The notes beneath the pieces are model-generated. The model saw only the letters and a list, made by a program, of their open reading frames with translations. It ran no database searches and was not told the origin of the DNA. From Campylobacteraceae bacterium (GTDB lineage: Bacteria; Campylobacterota; Campylobacteria; Campylobacterales; Sulfurovaceae), in the NCBI GenBank assembly GCA_027056615.1, contig JALUKJ010000185.1:1-11115 (forward strand): a DNA stretch of 11,115 nt. The letters run 5' to 3'. Shown here one piece after another: positions 1-8,376 of the stretch. The position numbers and the translations under genes are program-made. Positions within the stretch are counted from its first letter, which is position 1. Each line of letters starts with the position of its first letter.

Positions 1-551
1 ATAACCCCTTTAGAGTAGTGAAAAATTCTCTCTCTTGGCTTCTGCTCTATTAGTTTTATTTTTAACTCTCCTTTATATTTTTTGCCAAATAGAGCCTCAT
101 ATTTTTCTATGGCATTTCGGTGAATACTCTCTTGAAACTTTGCAGTTTTTGGTTCAAGATATATCTTTCTTTTACCATTGTTTCCATCTTTAATAGCCAC
201 AGTTACAAATCCCCCTACTCTCATGGGTGACTTAATCTTACTATTTCTCTCAAGAATAGAGACAGAAGTATTGGTTAGATGTATTTCGCCTAATTTTAGA
301 GAGTTCATTAACATATATTGAGCTAACTTCTTCTCATTTTCTGGATTTAGGGCAACATATTTAGCATGGATTTCATTGTCTATATAAGCAATTTTGAAAT
401 TCATCGACTTAAACACTTTGCCGTTTGGGTGTTTGTAGCCATCGTGTTCTTTATCATCTAATGCTGTATAGATGTACGATTGAAAAAGCTTTGATAGCAC
501 TCTTCTGATTTTTAGATTTTTTGTTGGTAATTTGGTTTTTATACTTAACAT
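1..551 (-). CDS. cas6: CRISPR-associated endoribonuclease Cas6 (5' part, cut by window edge)
   Basis: Seen: an open frame runs from an ATG at 551 to the left edge without a stop, giving 183 codons. The protein starts MLSIKTKLPTKN, then has a helix-rich stretch (FQSYIYTALDD, residues 23-33), then EHDGYKHPNGKVFKSMNFKI (35-54). Known: Cas6 RAMP proteins begin with a short strand and LP motif, then a Y-I/L-Y-x-x-L helix and an H-D-x-G-Y-K segment leading to F-K-x-x-x-F. They cut CRISPR repeat RNA into crRNAs. H36 is a candidate for the usual N-terminal catalytic histidine. The family is normally about 220-260 residues, so the C-terminal glycine-rich RNA-binding loop should lie outside the window. 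Inference: an adjacent CRISPR-Cas locus to the left; its type cannot be told from here. No Shine-Dalgarno precedes the ATG and a -10 box ends 6 nt upstream, so the mRNA may be leaderless. A different RAMP protein is the main alternative. Confidence 0.72.
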   Translation of the reverse strand, partial: MLSIKTKLPTKNLKIRRVLSKLFQSYIYTALDDKEHDGYKHPNGKVFKSMNFKIAYIDNEIHAKYVALNPENEKKLAQYMLMNSLKLGEIHLTNTSVSILERNSKIKSPMRVGGFVTVAIKDGNNGKRKIYLEPKTAKFQESIHRNAIEKYEALFGKKYKGELKIKLIEQKPRERIFHYSKGV

Positions 552-557
552 GGGAGT

Positions 558-566
558 ATTATAGCA
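558..566 (-). promoter_or_regulatory. extended -10 promoter of cas6
   Basis: On the minus strand TGC-TATAAT (566 to 558) is a perfect extended -10 box. Only 6 nt separate it from the cas6 ATG at 551, which places the predicted transcription start at or next to the start codon. No good -35 hexamer is visible 17 bp upstream, which is common for Campylobacterota sigma70 promoters and tolerated with an extended -10. A short inverted repeat (AGACA, 5 nt, TGTCT; 575-589) lies where the -35 region would be. Confidence 0.5.
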
Positions 567-601
567 TTAAAGAGAGACAGAAGATGTCTTTTTTGAGGCG
601 T

Positions 602-1787
<1,186 letters not shown>

Positions 1788-1788
<1 letters not shown>

Positions 1789-1904
1789 TACGCTACCATC
1801 ATTGGTTGAGGATTATAGTTTCTTATAAACTCAGCTAAATCTCTAACTGTTTTACAACCATTCTCAATCGCTATTTTTAATATGTTACCGTCAAAGTTTT
1901 TCAT
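1788..1904 (-). CDS. small protein of 38 residues, unknown function
   Basis: Seen: the ATG at 1904 is preceded by AAGGA (1916-1912) with a 7-nt spacer, a strong ribosome binding site. The frame ends at TAG (1790-1788) and reads MKNFDGNILKIAIENG, then CKTVRDLAEFIRNYNPQ, then PMMVA. It has a helix-like start and a segment (ENGCKTVRDLAEFIR) that recalls the first helices of a helix-turn-helix domain. It is too short for a complete one, so this is only a suggestion. No signal peptide or membrane segment is present. It lies 144 bp downstream of glyS on the same strand, and a TATAAT at 1964-1959 could be its own promoter. The last codons and stop abut the REP-like hairpin, so it could be a truncated remnant of a longer gene. 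I do not recognise the family. Confidence 0.5.
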
Positions 1905-2048
1905 TGTGACATCCTTATATTAAAATTAAATAAATTAGTATATTTAATTATTTAATTTATTATAATACAAAGTTGCCTAATTAAAACTTAATTATAAATA
2001 AATTTATATTTTTAATTTATATTATTAATAAAGAAATTATATTTTGTT
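1905..2048. other. very AT-rich intergenic spacer between glyS and the small ORF
   Basis: This 144-bp stretch is nearly all A and T. Reading the minus strand, it holds the small ORF's ribosome binding site (AAGGA, 1916-1912) and a TATAAT (1964-1959) that would give a leader of about 50 nt. A near-repeat of the block AATTTATAT occurs twice around 1998-2025. No strong GC-containing terminator hairpin is visible after glyS, so readthrough from glyS into the small ORF is possible. Confidence 0.4.
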
Positions 2049-4097
2049 CTATATTGTTATCTCTTTAATATCTGCAATCTCTCTAAACGACTTATAGATA
2101 GACCCAATAGTCTTTTTACGGTTATTTTTTAAAGCTTCATCTTCAGCATTTACTAAAACATCATCAAAGTAGTTATCTAATTTTGGTTTAAGAGCAAACA
2201 TCGCAGATAGCTTCTCTTCATAAGAGTTATAATCTTTAGCCATAGTTGAAAGATAATCAGCATACAACTCACCCTCAATAGGCTCAACAAAGAGTGACTC
2301 ATCTACCTTTAACTCATTATCTAAATTAACCTCTTTAGAGATATTTGCAACACGTTTAAAGGTTGAGAACTGCTCTTTAAAGTCATCTGTAGAGACAATA
2401 CTATTTAATGCCGATACCTTTTTAGCAATCTCATTTACATCTTGCTCACCAGACTCTAAAACAGCACCAATAACCGATGGATTAGCGTCTAATGACTTTT
2501 TAATACGCTCAACTATAAATGAGATGAGTTTTTCAATATCATAATCAGCATAAAGCTCATTTAACATCTCTATAATCTCTTTGGTTTTAAATGGTAAGTT
2601 GTACTCAATAACAATTCTAACAATCCCATTAACAGCACGACGCAAAGCAAAAGGGTCTTTTGAACCTGTAGGAATCTTCCCAACTGAAAAGAGTCCAATA
2701 AGTGTGTCAAGCTTAATAGCCATAGCAACAATAGCAGAGAAAGTTGAAGATGGAAGCTCTGCACCCTCACCAAGAGGAAAATACTGCTCTTTAATAGCTT
2801 GGTAAACCACCTCATCTTTACCTAATGCTTTAGCGTAGTAGTACCCCATAAGCCCTTGAAGCTCTGTAAACTCATAAACCATTTCAGAGGTAAGGTCGGC
2901 TTTAGCTAAAGAGATAGCCTCACTCATAAGCTCTCTTAGCTCCTCTTCACTCTTGCCTGTCTCTTTTTTGACCTGTACCATATAGAGTTCAAGTAGTTTA
3001 GAGGCTATCTTTGTTTCACGCTCAATTTTATCAGTTAAAGAACCTAGTCCATCCATAAATGTAATTTTTTCTAACCCATCAGTTAGAAGTCCACGTTTTA
3101 AATCGTTTTTATAAAAGAAGAGTCCATCTGCTAGACGTGGTTTTAAAACTCTCTCATTTCCTTCTACAACTTTACTATAATCATCGGTAACAGCATTAGA
3201 TACTACAATAAACTTATTAGAGAGTTTTTCATTTTCAAACACAGGAAAATAACGTTGATGTTCTTTCATAGAGGCAATAATCGCTTCAGGTGGCAACTCT
3301 AAAAAGAGTTCATCAAAAGTTCCCAAAAGAGCCTTTGGATTTTCAGTAATAGCAACAACCTCATCTAAAAGAGCTTTATCTCTCTCTATTGAGATATTAT
3401 TCTCTTGCTCCAATGCTTTAAACTCTGCTAAGATTTTAGACTCTCTATCGTTAGGATAGAGCATTACTTTACCCTCTGATAAGATGGTATCGTACTCACA
3501 TGCATTAGCTACCTCTACAGCATCAAAATTAACCATTCTATGCACATAAGTTTTACTATCTGATTTTACACCAAAGAGTTCAACATTGACTACCTCATTT
3601 TGTAGGCGAACTTGTAGCCAACGAATAGGACGTATAAACTCATCTTTTCGACTTCCCCAACGCATCATCTTTCCAAATGCCATTGAGCCTAACCACTTCT
3701 CCAACATCTCTTGAAGAAGCGTAATAGTCTCTGCACCTTTTTGCTCTTGTTTAAAGTAGAGGCACTCTTTACCTTTGTTCTCTACACGCCCAAGCTCTTC
3801 AAAGCTAACACCACACTTACGAGCAAACCCCTCACCTGCTTTTGTAACTTCACCATCACGAACAGCAACCATCATTGGTGGACCCACAAGTTCAATGGTT
3901 TTATCTGCTTGTGTTAAGGGCATTGCCTCATGTCTAAGTACCAAACGTCGTGGTGTATATATAAACTCAAAATCACTCTCTAAACGGTACTCTACAAGTA
4001 GCTCTTTCCATGATTTTTCAATATTTTTTACAATTTTAAGCAGTGGTATAGCAGGTAGTTCTTCTACACCTATTTCTATTAGAAGTGGTTTTGTCAT
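2049..4097 (-). CDS. glyS: glycyl-tRNA synthetase beta subunit
   Basis: This is the tRNA-binding subunit of the alpha2beta2-type glycyl-tRNA synthetase, which charges tRNA-Gly in the cytoplasm; its partner glyQ is not in the window. Seen (682 aa, normal for the family): VEELPA at 11-16, TPRRL at 48-52, MRWG at 145-148, RPIRWLQ at 156-162, and MKEHQRYFPVF at 277-287. GNERVLKPRLADGLFFYKND lies at 313-332. The diagnostic EFTELQGLMGYYYAKALG is at 409-426, and KLDTLIGLFSVGK followed by PTGSKDPFALRRA spans 462-488. The C-terminal ~110 residues are helical and fit the DALR-like anticodon-binding domain. The frame is intact. The ATG at 4097 follows AGGA at 4112-4109 (11-nt spacer, somewhat long). The gene is divergent from pepN across 103 bp. 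Confidence 0.97.
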   Translation of the reverse strand: MTKPLLIEIGVEELPAIPLLKIVKNIEKSWKELLVEYRLESDFEFIYTPRRLVLRHEAMPLTQADKTIELVGPPMMVAVRDGEVTKAGEGFARKCGVSFEELGRVENKGKECLYFKQEQKGAETITLLQEMLEKWLGSMAFGKMMRWGSRKDEFIRPIRWLQVRLQNEVVNVELFGVKSDSKTYVHRMVNFDAVEVANACEYDTILSEGKVMLYPNDRESKILAEFKALEQENNISIERDKALLDEVVAITENPKALLGTFDELFLELPPEAIIASMKEHQRYFPVFENEKLSNKFIVVSNAVTDDYSKVVEGNERVLKPRLADGLFFYKNDLKRGLLTDGLEKITFMDGLGSLTDKIERETKIASKLLELYMVQVKKETGKSEEELRELMSEAISLAKADLTSEMVYEFTELQGLMGYYYAKALGKDEVVYQAIKEQYFPLGEGAELPSSTFSAIVAMAIKLDTLIGLFSVGKIPTGSKDPFALRRAVNGIVRIVIEYNLPFKTKEIIEMLNELYADYDIEKLISFIVERIKKSLDANPSVIGAVLESGEQDVNEIAKKVSALNSIVSTDDFKEQFSTFKRVANISKEVNLDNELKVDESLFVEPIEGELYADYLSTMAKDYNSYEEKLSAMFALKPKLDNYFDDVLVNAEDEALKNNRKKTIGSIYKSFREIADIKEITI

Positions 4098-4130
4098 AAT
4101 CTTTTATGTCCTAATCTATTTATTGACGCG

Positions 4131-4136
4131 ATTTTA
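4131..4136 (-). promoter_or_regulatory. candidate -10 box of glyS
   Basis: TAAAAT on the minus strand (4136 to 4131), within GATAAAATCGCG, is the best -10 candidate in the glyS leader. No recognisable -35 hexamer lies 17 bp upstream. The predicted leader is about 27 nt. Confidence 0.3.
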
Positions 4137-4144
4137 TCTAAAAG

Positions 4145-4173
4145 TTGATAAATGAGTGGTTATAAGCTAAAAT
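4145..4173 (+). promoter_or_regulatory. pepN promoter
   Basis: TTGATA (4145-4150), a 17-bp spacer and TAAAAT (4168-4173) form a good sigma70 promoter on the plus strand. Transcription would start near 4180, about 20 nt before the pepN ATG. It lies back to back with the glyS -10 candidate, so the two genes share a control region of about 100 bp. Confidence 0.55.
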
Positions 4174-4200
4174 ATCAAAAAACTTTAAAGAGACTAAAAA

Positions 4201-6768
4201 ATGAGCCAACAACCAAAAACTATCTATCTAAAAGATTATAAAGCACCTGCTTTTAAAGTAAAAAATATTCACCTTACTTTTGAACTTTTTGAAGAGCATA
4301 CTCTTGTGACTAATATAATGAACATTACTAAACTAGAGAAAGAGAACAATTTAGCTCTTAATAGTATTGACCTTGAACTAGAAGCTATTTTTATAAATGA
4401 TGAAGAGGTAAATAATTATAACTATGAAGATGAGTTACTTACCATTAAGGATGTACCTCAAAACTTTACACTAAAAATTATAAATAGAATCTACCCTCAA
4501 AACAATACTGAACTAGAGGGACTCTATAAATCAGGAGGGATTTTTTGTACCCAAAATGAGCCAGAGGGATTTAGACGGATTACTCCTTATTTAGATAGAC
4601 CAGATGCTATGTCGGTTTTTACTACAACAGTCATTGCAGATAAGAAAAGCTACCCTATTTTACTAAGTAACGGTAACCCACAAAAAGAGCTTTTTAAAGA
4701 GTTAGAAGATGGAAGACACACTCTAACTTGGCATGACCCACACCCAAAACCTAGCTATCTTTTTGCTTTGGTAGCTGGAGATTTAGGTTACATAACTGAT
4801 AGTTTTAATATTATGTCAGGAAAAGATGTAGAGTTAAATATCTACTGTGATTTAGGCAATGAGTCCAAGTGTTATCATGCTATGAAATCTCTAAAAGAGG
4901 CAATGGTTTGGGACGAAGAGGAGTATGGACGTGAGTATGATTTAGATATTTTTAATATTGTAGCTGTTGAGAGTTTCAATATGGGAGCTATGGAGAATAA
5001 AGGGTTAAATATATTTAATGACCAAGCTGTTCTAGCAGATGAGAACATTGCAACTGATAGTAACTTTATGAGTATTCAAAGTATTGTAGCTCATGAGTAC
5101 TTTCATAACTGGACAGGAAATCGAATTACTTGTAAAAACTGGTTTCAACTTACTCTTAAAGAGGGGTTAACAGTCTTTAGAGACCAATGTTTCTCTGCTG
5201 ATTTAAACTCAAAAGAGGTACAACGGATTAAAGATGTTCAAGCTCTTAGAAATTTTCAATTTAGTGAAGACGCTTCCCCTACTGCTCATCCTATTCAGCC
5301 AAAAGAATATATCTCTATGAATAACTTCTACACATCTACTGTCTATGAAAAAGGTGCAGAGGTTATTCGTATGATTCACACACTTATAGGTGAAAAAGCC
5401 TTTAGAAAGGCTATGGATTTATATTTTGAGACCTTTGATGGTCAAGCAGTAACTACCCAAGACTTTTTATGGGCAATGCAAGAGGATTCAGGGCATGACC
5501 TTACTCAATTTAAACTTTGGTATAACCAATTAGGTACACCTACGATTAGAGTCAAAGAGCATTTTAACAATGGTATCTTTAGTGTTGAAATTGAGCAAAT
5601 AGTTCCAAATGATTTAGATGGGAATGAACAGAAACCATACTACTTCCCTTTAAAGATTGGACTTATTGATAAAGATGGCGTTGAAATTTTAGAACAGATG
5701 ATTATAGTATCTCAAAAACAAGAAATATTTAGCTTTGAGAATCTAAAAGAGCAACTCTACCTCTCTGTTAACCGTGATTTTTCAGCACCTATTATAGTTG
5801 AGAAAGAGAACTCAAACTACCCCTTTGCACTAAAATATGATAGTAATGCTTTTGCAAAATTTGACGCTATGCAGAGTTTTGCAGTAGAGAGTTTAGAGGC
5901 ACTTATAAGAGGTGAAGAGCTAAATCTTAAGTTTGTAGAAAGCTATGGTTATCTTTTAGAAATTGACCTTGATTTGGCTTATAAAGCTCTAATTTTAGGG
6001 CTTCCATCTATTTCAACTTTGGTACAATATCAAGAGATTATTGACTTTGACGAGATTCTTTTAGCTATAAACAAAGTAAAACAGAACCTAGCAACAAGCC
6101 ATAGAGAAAAGCTATTAGAACTCTACCATCAAAATAACGATTTAACATTAGGAACAAAGGCTAAAAATATAGCCAAACGTTCTCTAAAAAATAGATGTTT
6201 AACACTACTCTCAAGTTTAGAAGATAAAGATATTGTATCGTTAGCAAAAGAGCAGTACAAAAAGACAAACTCCATGAGTGACAAAATGGTGGCATTGAGC
6301 ATTATTGAAAATTCAACAAAATACCATAGCCAAAGTGAGTTAGACCACTTCTATCAAACTTATAAATCTGAACATTTAGTGATGGATAAATATCTATCTT
6401 TGTTAGCAGGTTCTAAACGAGATGGTGTTTTAGAGCGTGTTAAAGAGCTTGAAAATAGTGAACTTTATGATAAAACAGTTCCAAATATGGTTAGAGCTTT
6501 AATAGGTGGATTTACAGCCAATACAAAATATTTCCATGCCAAAGATGGCTCAGGCTATAAGTTCCTAGCCGACAAGCTCATTGAAATAGACAAAATAAAT
6601 GCTCAAATGGCTTCACGTTTAGCAGGGTCTTTTAAGCTTTATAAGAAGATGAATAAGAAATCTAAAGAGCTTATGAGAATAGAATTAAAAAGAGTAATAA
6701 GTCAAGAGAAAATTTCTAGTAATCTTTATGAAATTGTATCTAAAATAATTAGTGTAGATAAGGAGTAA
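4201..6768 (+). CDS. pepN: aminopeptidase N (M1 zinc metallopeptidase)
   Basis: This enzyme removes N-terminal residues from peptides in the cytoplasm during the last steps of protein turnover. Seen (855 aa; E. coli PepN is 870): the N-terminal beta domain contains CTQNEPEGFRRITPYLDRPD (residues 116-135) with the substrate-binding Gln118 and Glu120. The GAMEN exopeptidase motif is at 262-266. The zinc site is HEYFH (H298, catalytic E299, H302) with third ligand E321 in LKEGLTVFRD. The transition-state tyrosine is Y382 in VYEKGAEVIR. These positions match the E. coli enzyme to within one residue. A beta-sandwich and a C-terminal helical solenoid (about 540-855) follow, as in the DUF3458-type bacterial PepN. 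No signal peptide is present. The Shine-Dalgarno is weak (AAAGAGACTAAAAA-ATG). The gene is intact and ends 4 nt before a hairpin. Confidence 0.97.
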   Translation: MSQQPKTIYLKDYKAPAFKVKNIHLTFELFEEHTLVTNIMNITKLEKENNLALNSIDLELEAIFINDEEVNNYNYEDELLTIKDVPQNFTLKIINRIYPQNNTELEGLYKSGGIFCTQNEPEGFRRITPYLDRPDAMSVFTTTVIADKKSYPILLSNGNPQKELFKELEDGRHTLTWHDPHPKPSYLFALVAGDLGYITDSFNIMSGKDVELNIYCDLGNESKCYHAMKSLKEAMVWDEEEYGREYDLDIFNIVAVESFNMGAMENKGLNIFNDQAVLADENIATDSNFMSIQSIVAHEYFHNWTGNRITCKNWFQLTLKEGLTVFRDQCFSADLNSKEVQRIKDVQALRNFQFSEDASPTAHPIQPKEYISMNNFYTSTVYEKGAEVIRMIHTLIGEKAFRKAMDLYFETFDGQAVTTQDFLWAMQEDSGHDLTQFKLWYNQLGTPTIRVKEHFNNGIFSVEIEQIVPNDLDGNEQKPYYFPLKIGLIDKDGVEILEQMIIVSQKQEIFSFENLKEQLYLSVNRDFSAPIIVEKENSNYPFALKYDSNAFAKFDAMQSFAVESLEALIRGEELNLKFVESYGYLLEIDLDLAYKALILGLPSISTLVQYQEIIDFDEILLAINKVKQNLATSHREKLLELYHQNNDLTLGTKAKNIAKRSLKNRCLTLLSSLEDKDIVSLAKEQYKKTNSMSDKMVALSIIENSTKYHSQSELDHFYQTYKSEHLVMDKYLSLLAGSKRDGVLERVKELENSELYDKTVPNMVRALIGGFTANTKYFHAKDGSGYKFLADKLIEIDKINAQMASRLAGSFKLYKKMNKKSKELMRIELKRVISQEKISSNLYEIVSKIISVDKE

Positions 6769-6772
6769 ATAC

Positions 6773-6798
6773 TTAAGAGAGAAAATTCTCTCTCTTAA
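6773..6798 (+). terminator. hairpin after pepN, probable terminator
   Basis: TTAAGAGAGA (6773-6782), loop AAATTC, then TCTCTCTTAA (6789-6798) form a perfect 10-bp stem starting 4 nt after the pepN stop codon. It is followed by AAATAATTTC rather than a clean T-tract, so termination may be partial. The next gene has its own TATAAT downstream. Confidence 0.55.
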
Positions 6799-6803
6799 AA
6801 TAA

Positions 6804-6832
6804 TTTCAAAATAATTTTTAAAAGAGTATAAT
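6804..6832 (+). promoter_or_regulatory. promoter of the beta-propeller gene
   Basis: A perfect TATAAT (6827-6832) lies 17 bp downstream of TTTCAA (6804-6809), a poor -35. The predicted leader is about 20 nt and carries AGGA at 6851-6854, 6 nt before the ATG at 6861. Confidence 0.5.
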
Positions 6833-6860
6833 AAATTATAAATTTTTCTTAGGATTAAAA

Positions 6861-8057
6861 ATGATAAAAACTTATTCAAAACTTATACTACTCTCTTCTC
6901 TACTATCCCCACTACTTTTAGCTCACAGCCCACAAACAAAAAAAGTAGTTAAAACAGAACCTGCTTTTCAAACAGTATGGAAAAAGGTTTATGGTGGAAA
7001 AGATGATGACATAGCAAATGGTGTTGTAATGCTTGAAAATGGAGATGTTGCCATTGTAGGTGAGTGTAAATCATTTGGTGCCAAGCGTTCTGATATATGT
7101 GTAACACGCCTAAATAAAAATGGTGAAATCTACTGGAGAAAGATGCTTGGAGGAAAAAAGGAAGATAGAGGAGTTGCTATATCTCGTGCTAAAGATGGAA
7201 ACCTACTTATTTTAGGTTCTGGAAAATCTTTTAAAAAAAGTAATGGTCGTGACCTATATATTGCAAAACTCTCACTTGATGGAAAAGTCATTTGGCAAAA
7301 ATCTTTTGGAGGAGATAGAGATGAGTTTGCAGGGGGCATAGCAGGAACTAATGATGGTGGAGTTCTAGCTGTTGGAAGTACCGAGTCTTTCTCAAAAAAA
7401 GGTTATAGAGACATATATATTGTCCGTTTAGATAAAAATGGAAATGAGGTCTCTATTAAAACTATTGGTGGAAAAAGAAATGACACAGCTAATGCACTTA
7501 CAAGAACAACTGATGGTAACTTTGTAATGGTAGGTTCACGAGAACTTAAACACTCAGGAGATGCTGACTTTTTCATTATGAAACTCAACCAAAAAGGTCA
7601 AAAGATTTGGGCAAGAACTTTAGGTCAAAAGCAAAATGATGTTCTACTCTCTGTTACACCAACACCAACAGGTGGTATTGTTACTACAGGTAAAACACGC
7701 TCTTACAACTCTGAACAGACAGACTTAGCCGTTATGAACTTTAACAAAAATGGTAAACTTATTTGGTTTAAAATTTATGGCTTTAAATACTATGATGAAG
7801 GAACAGCTATTACCATGACTAAAGATGGTGGCTATGTTATAGCAGGAAAAACCAACTCTATGGGTAAAGGTGACTTTGATGTATATGTTTTAGCCTTATC
7901 GGGTAAAGGTAAACTCTTATGGTCAAAACTCTATGGTGATACAAATAAAGATATTGCCCATGGTATAACACGTACTAGTGATGGTAAAGTAGTTATTGTA
8001 GGAGAGAGTGATAGCTATAGTCGTTCTAAAAACTTCTATATGATAAAATTGAAGTAG
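6861..8057 (+). CDS. exported seven-repeat beta-propeller protein, unknown function
   Basis: Seen: a signal peptide (MIKTYSKLILLSSLLSPLLLA, residues 1-21, cut near LLA-HS) is followed by seven tandem repeats of 46-53 residues: 39-90, 91-143, 144-196, 197-248, 249-300, 301-352 and 353-398. Each follows the plan W-x-K-x-x-G-G-x-x-x-D-x-A-x-G, then T-x-D-G-G-x-V-x-V-G, a Ser-rich turn, then D-x-Y-V-x-x-L-x-x-x-G-K. Repeats 4 and 5 are the most diverged (VSIKTIGG; LGQKQND). Inference: each repeat is one four-stranded blade, so the mature protein is a complete seven-bladed propeller in the periplasm or on the cell surface. No lipobox cysteine, sorting domain or catalytic motif is visible. Proteins of this plan usually bind proteins or ligands. 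The start is fixed by AGGA at 6851-6854. I do not recognise a named family. Confidence 0.85.
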   Translation: MIKTYSKLILLSSLLSPLLLAHSPQTKKVVKTEPAFQTVWKKVYGGKDDDIANGVVMLENGDVAIVGECKSFGAKRSDICVTRLNKNGEIYWRKMLGGKKEDRGVAISRAKDGNLLILGSGKSFKKSNGRDLYIAKLSLDGKVIWQKSFGGDRDEFAGGIAGTNDGGVLAVGSTESFSKKGYRDIYIVRLDKNGNEVSIKTIGGKRNDTANALTRTTDGNFVMVGSRELKHSGDADFFIMKLNQKGQKIWARTLGQKQNDVLLSVTPTPTGGIVTTGKTRSYNSEQTDLAVMNFNKNGKLIWFKIYGFKYYDEGTAITMTKDGGYVIAGKTNSMGKGDFDVYVLALSGKGKLLWSKLYGDTNKDIAHGITRTSDGKVVIVGESDSYSRSKNFYMIKLK

Positions 8058-8072
8058 ACTCTAAACAAATCA

Positions 8073-8081
8073 TGATATACT
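8073..8081 (+). promoter_or_regulatory. extended -10 promoter of the 75-residue gene
   Basis: TG-A-TATACT (TG at 8073-8074, TATACT at 8076-8081) fits an extended -10 box in the 55-bp gap after the propeller gene. Transcription would start near 8088, giving a leader of about 25 nt with AAAAGG at 8101-8106. There is no clear -35 box. Confidence 0.5.
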
Positions 8082-8112
8082 CACATTTCAAATAAACTTA
8101 AAAAGGTATATC

Positions 8113-8340
8113 ATGAGTGATAAGATAACAAAAATAGATGAGATAAATTTAGCAGGAACAAAAGGCAAAATAATGGTAACTACTATTAAAGAGCCTTATG
8201 GTTCAAATAGTGAAAGTGTTGCAAGTATTGGCATTAGCCTAAAAGCAGATGCAACTGAACCTGAGTGGAAAGTCCATATTCCAAAAGCCAATATTGAACA
8301 AGTGATTGAAGCGCTACAAAAAGCTCAAAAAGAACTTTAA
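8113..8340 (+). CDS. small cytoplasmic protein of 75 residues, unknown function
   Basis: Seen: the ATG at 8113 is preceded by AAAAGG (8101-8106) at a 6-nt spacing, and the frame is intact to TAA (8338-8340). The protein has a strand-rich first half (KGKIMVTTIKEPYG, residues 17-30, and VASIGISLKA, 36-45), an EWKVHIP strand (51-57) and a C-terminal amphipathic helix (NIEQVIEALQKAQKEL, 60-75). There is no signal peptide, membrane segment, cysteine or known catalytic motif. The regular beta-beta-beta-alpha pattern suggests a small folded domain, possibly a dimer, but this is inference. It has its own promoter and strong hairpin, so it appears to be a single-gene unit. I do not recognise the family. 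Confidence 0.8.
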   Translation: MSDKITKIDEINLAGTKGKIMVTTIKEPYGSNSESVASIGISLKADATEPEWKVHIPKANIEQVIEALQKAQKEL

Positions 8341-8343
8341 ACA

Positions 8344-8370
8344 TTTGGACAAGGATTCTCCTTGTCCAAA
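8344..8370. terminator. hairpin between convergent genes, probable bidirectional terminator
   Basis: TTTGGACAAGGA (8344-8355), loop TTC, then TCCTTGTCCAAA (8359-8370) form a perfect 12-bp stem. It fills the gap between the stop codons of the 75-residue gene (8340) and the convergent exported-protein gene (8377). The terminal T and A runs give a short U-run on each transcript. Confidence 0.75.
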
Positions 8371-8376
8371 ACTTCT

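Noticed and set aside
24..36. Similarity between AAAATTCTCTCTCTT near the left edge and the hairpin after pepN
   Set aside because: A low-complexity TC run inside the cas6 coding frame; there is no matching second arm, so it is a coincidence of composition.
1..551. CRISPR array inside the window near cas6
   Set aside because: No regularly spaced direct repeats of 24-37 bp are present anywhere in the non-coding DNA of the window.
3775..4155. Plus-strand open frame of 126 codons within the start of glyS
   Set aside because: It is opposite a well-conserved synthetase gene and has no ribosome binding site or recognisable protein features. The other short frames inside glyS, pepN and the propeller gene were dropped for the same reason.
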